Shown in pieces: positions 61,971 to 64,000 of a stretch of 64,000 nt of DNA (its first letter is position 1; each line of letters begins with the position of its first letter). Source of the DNA: Paragonimus skrjabini miyazakii. Its lineage: Eukaryota > Platyhelminthes > Trematoda > Plagiorchiida > Troglotrematidae. Position numbers and translations under genes: made by a program. A model generated the notes under the pieces. That model ran no database searches. It worked only from the letters and a program-made list of their open reading frames with translations, and was not told where the DNA came from. The stretch lies in assembly GCA_014338405.1 (NCBI GenBank), contig JTDE01000168.1, positions 249,804 to 313,803 on the forward strand. Direction: 5' to 3'.

Positions 61971-64000
61971 TCAGCACTCATCTAGCTTTCTTGTGAACCG
62001 TGTCATACTATCAGAGGATTCTACACTATGTGGAAGCATATTCCAACAGTTGGTGACTCAACATAACAGGAAGTTAGCCCTAATCGATGTAGCAACCTTC
62101 TTCTTCTTCTTCTTCTTCTTCTTCTTCTTCTTCTTCTCCAAATTGAGACTATGGCCTTGGAGGCGTGGGTTTGTATGCAGACCGAACAGAGATTCCGCCT
62201 CAACTCCGGCTATTCCCTTAAGAATCTTGACGGTTTCTACCAAGTCTCCTCTGACCATCATTCGCGCAAGAGAGAAAAGGTTCAATTTTTCTTAATCTGT
62301 CCCCATACGAGTTAACTCGCATTCCCCCAAGCAACCTTGTAAAACTCCTCCGAACCTTCTCAAGTAAATTCATGTCTTCTCCCATATACGTGAGCTCCAA
62401 GCTTGCACACAGTATTCAAGATGTGGCCGAACATAAGCTTTATAAAGCAGCAACAATACCTCCGCGCTCCTTGACGCGAACGTTCTCCTCAACATATACA
62501 GTGCTCTAGTTCCTTTTCGCGCCGCCTCTGTTCACTGTCTGGATACTTTGAAGTTTCCTTGGTTGTTTCTACCCTCCTCAGCTCTTTCTCCTCCCCGTCC
62601 CTGCTGAAGTTCCTGACTGACCCTGGCTGTTCCACAACAAGCAGCTGAGTACACTTGTCTACAGTCAAAGATAGGTGCCATTCATTTTACCACTTATGAA
62701 CAGTATTCAAGTCCTCCTGCATACTCGTGTTGTCAGGATACTTTAGGTTTTCGATGAGATCGCTGATGAACATTAAAAACAGCAATGGTCCAAGCACTAA
62801 TCCATGAGGTACCCCATTAACTACTGCACCTTCTGTGGACGTTTCTCTCCGTTACCTCTACATGGAAGGTGCGACTCCTCAAAGAGTCCTGTATTCTTCC
62901 TACCAGTCTTGAAAGAAGACCAAAGGTCCCCAATTTGAGGATCAAGAATCGGTGGTTCACGGAAACGAATGTCTTCCTGAGCTCTAAGTAACCAACCTCA
63001 ACTTTCTACCCCCTATCCAGCCTCTCCGCGATCTCATCGAGGAGGCAAATCAGGTTGGTGAGACAAAATCCATGCCTCAAATCCATGTCGGTCTGCAGAG
63101 AGAAGCCTATTTTCAGTAAGGTACCTCACAATCCTATCTTTAATCATTCTTTCCAGCTGTTTCAGGACAACTGATTTTAGACTTACTGGCCGGTAGTTGC
63201 TCCTGTAAAAAATCACTAAAAGGTTTTAGTATCCTTGACCGGATACAGTCCAGCCCCATCGCCTTATCCGCGTCTTGTTTACCCAATCTATCCTTAACCC
63301 CCTTCTCCTTTATTTCAACTTCATCATCGACCCTCTTGTAGTCTCTGTGCTGAGTCACACTGTGGTAGCTCCAGAGTCCGGAATATATGCGCCTCAAAAA
63401 CCAGCAGAAAAACTTTGCTTTTGGGAGTGATGATTCGATAACATTGCCGTCAGTATCGACAATGCTATTCAATCCTCTCTTAATGGCCTTTTGGCCTAGA
63501 CATAACTAAAGAAGGCTTTATGGTTCTTATGGTGGTTTTTTGCCAGATTAACTTCAAACTTTTTCTTGCATTCATTTTGCACATCAGAATATCTCTTTCT
63601 AGCTACCTTATACCAACAAAACCTCATGTACCCCCCCCCAGACTGTTTGTATACAGCCCGGGCTTTCCTTTTGCGTCTCAGTGCCTTTTCGACCTTACAA
63701 TTCCACCAAAGAGGCTCACCTTCATGTCTGCTGCATCTTGGTGGTACACGCGTGTCAGTTAGTTACATAAGGTTATTTTTAATCATGGCCCATGCTTTGT
63801 TGACATCGTTGGTACCATGACAATCTATCCAATTCAACTGTTTCGCATCCGACCTTAATTGTTGTATGCTTCTAAAGTATCCACGACTTTTGACAGTAGG
63901 GTGGCGTAGACACAACTAAACTTCAAACGTATGATTTCATGGTCACTCTTGCCCAAGGGTGCTCCGACCCAGTCAACATGCCGACTCTGGCCCGGAGTCA
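61971..64000 (-). mobile_element. CR1-like LINE, ORF2 remnant, 5' part outside window
   Basis: Minus-strand non-LTR retrotransposon. From the right edge: the end of the endonuclease (DWVGAPLGKSDHEIIRLKF), a linker, then reverse transcriptase blocks NYRPVSL, ICLLDEIAERLD, NGVPHGLVLGPLLF, KAYVRPHLEYCVQAW and the post-RT region (RGDLVETVKIL, RANFLLC...NMLPHSV) typical of the CR1 clade (SR1 in schistosomes). Frameshifts (near 63110 and 62285) and stops (near 63500, 62690, 62385) break it. The catalytic YADD is degraded to YPDN with a local deletion. It cannot encode an active enzyme. Confidence 0.92.
62098..62136. repeat. (TTC)13 microsatellite inside the LINE
   Basis: Thirteen uninterrupted TTC units; on the LINE coding strand they read as 13 Lys (AAG) codons between LNLE and VATSIRANF. 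Related elements have only a few basic residues there, so this is an expansion in place within a dead element. Confidence 0.97.

Noticed and set aside
61918..62295. Plus-strand 125-codon frame with a poly-Phe run
   Set aside because: Antisense shadow of the LINE reverse transcriptase and its TTC repeat.

Overview
This is an AT-rich invertebrate nuclear segment. Small coding exons sit between very long introns, with canonical GT..AG splice sites, AATAAA signals and decayed retroelements. A CR1-like LINE and a Gypsy LTR element resembling the CsRn1 lineage make a flatworm, most likely a trematode, the best guess. This is inference, because no gene could be matched to a named orthologue. There are no bacterial features, CRISPR arrays or operons.

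Left third (1-20.4 kb): the clearest gene lies on the plus strand. It is the 3' part of a single-pass membrane protein, with the transmembrane helix in the first visible exon and a large, low-complexity cytoplasmic tail. Four exons (1329-1982, 6305-7192, 16591-17075, 19156-19635) join with perfectly matching phases (1, 1, 0), and an AATAAA follows at 20411. The second exon contains a 100-N assembly gap. A possible 84-nt, phase 1-1 cassette exon (15631-15714) lies in the third intron. The ectodomain exons must lie upstream of the window.

Middle (20-58 kb): gene structure is less certain. Plus-strand candidate exons at 30756, 33493, 35085, 35921 and 38037 form a phase-consistent chain ending in a stop codon and AATAAA (38296). 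The last two encode a transmembrane segment and a downstream tail. A second plus-strand 3' end consists of exons 55050-55392 and 57027-57239 with AATAAA at 57377; exons near 39.4, 42.0 and 48.4 kb may belong to it. Minus-strand candidates lie at 27206-27422, 29991-30210 (with ATG), 31881-32110 and 45469-45777. A 230-bp, nearly perfect hairpin occupies 33821-34050. Several tRNA-like (SINE-like) fragments are scattered through introns.

Right end (59.7-64 kb): two dead retrotransposons lie side by side on the minus strand. One is the integrase plus 3' LTR end of a Gypsy element, with in-frame stops. The other is a CR1-like LINE reverse transcriptase fragment with frameshifts, stops and a 13-codon lysine microsatellite; it continues past the window edge.

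Most other open frames looked like chance. Exon calls rest on splice motifs, phase and protein-like composition, and need transcript evidence.
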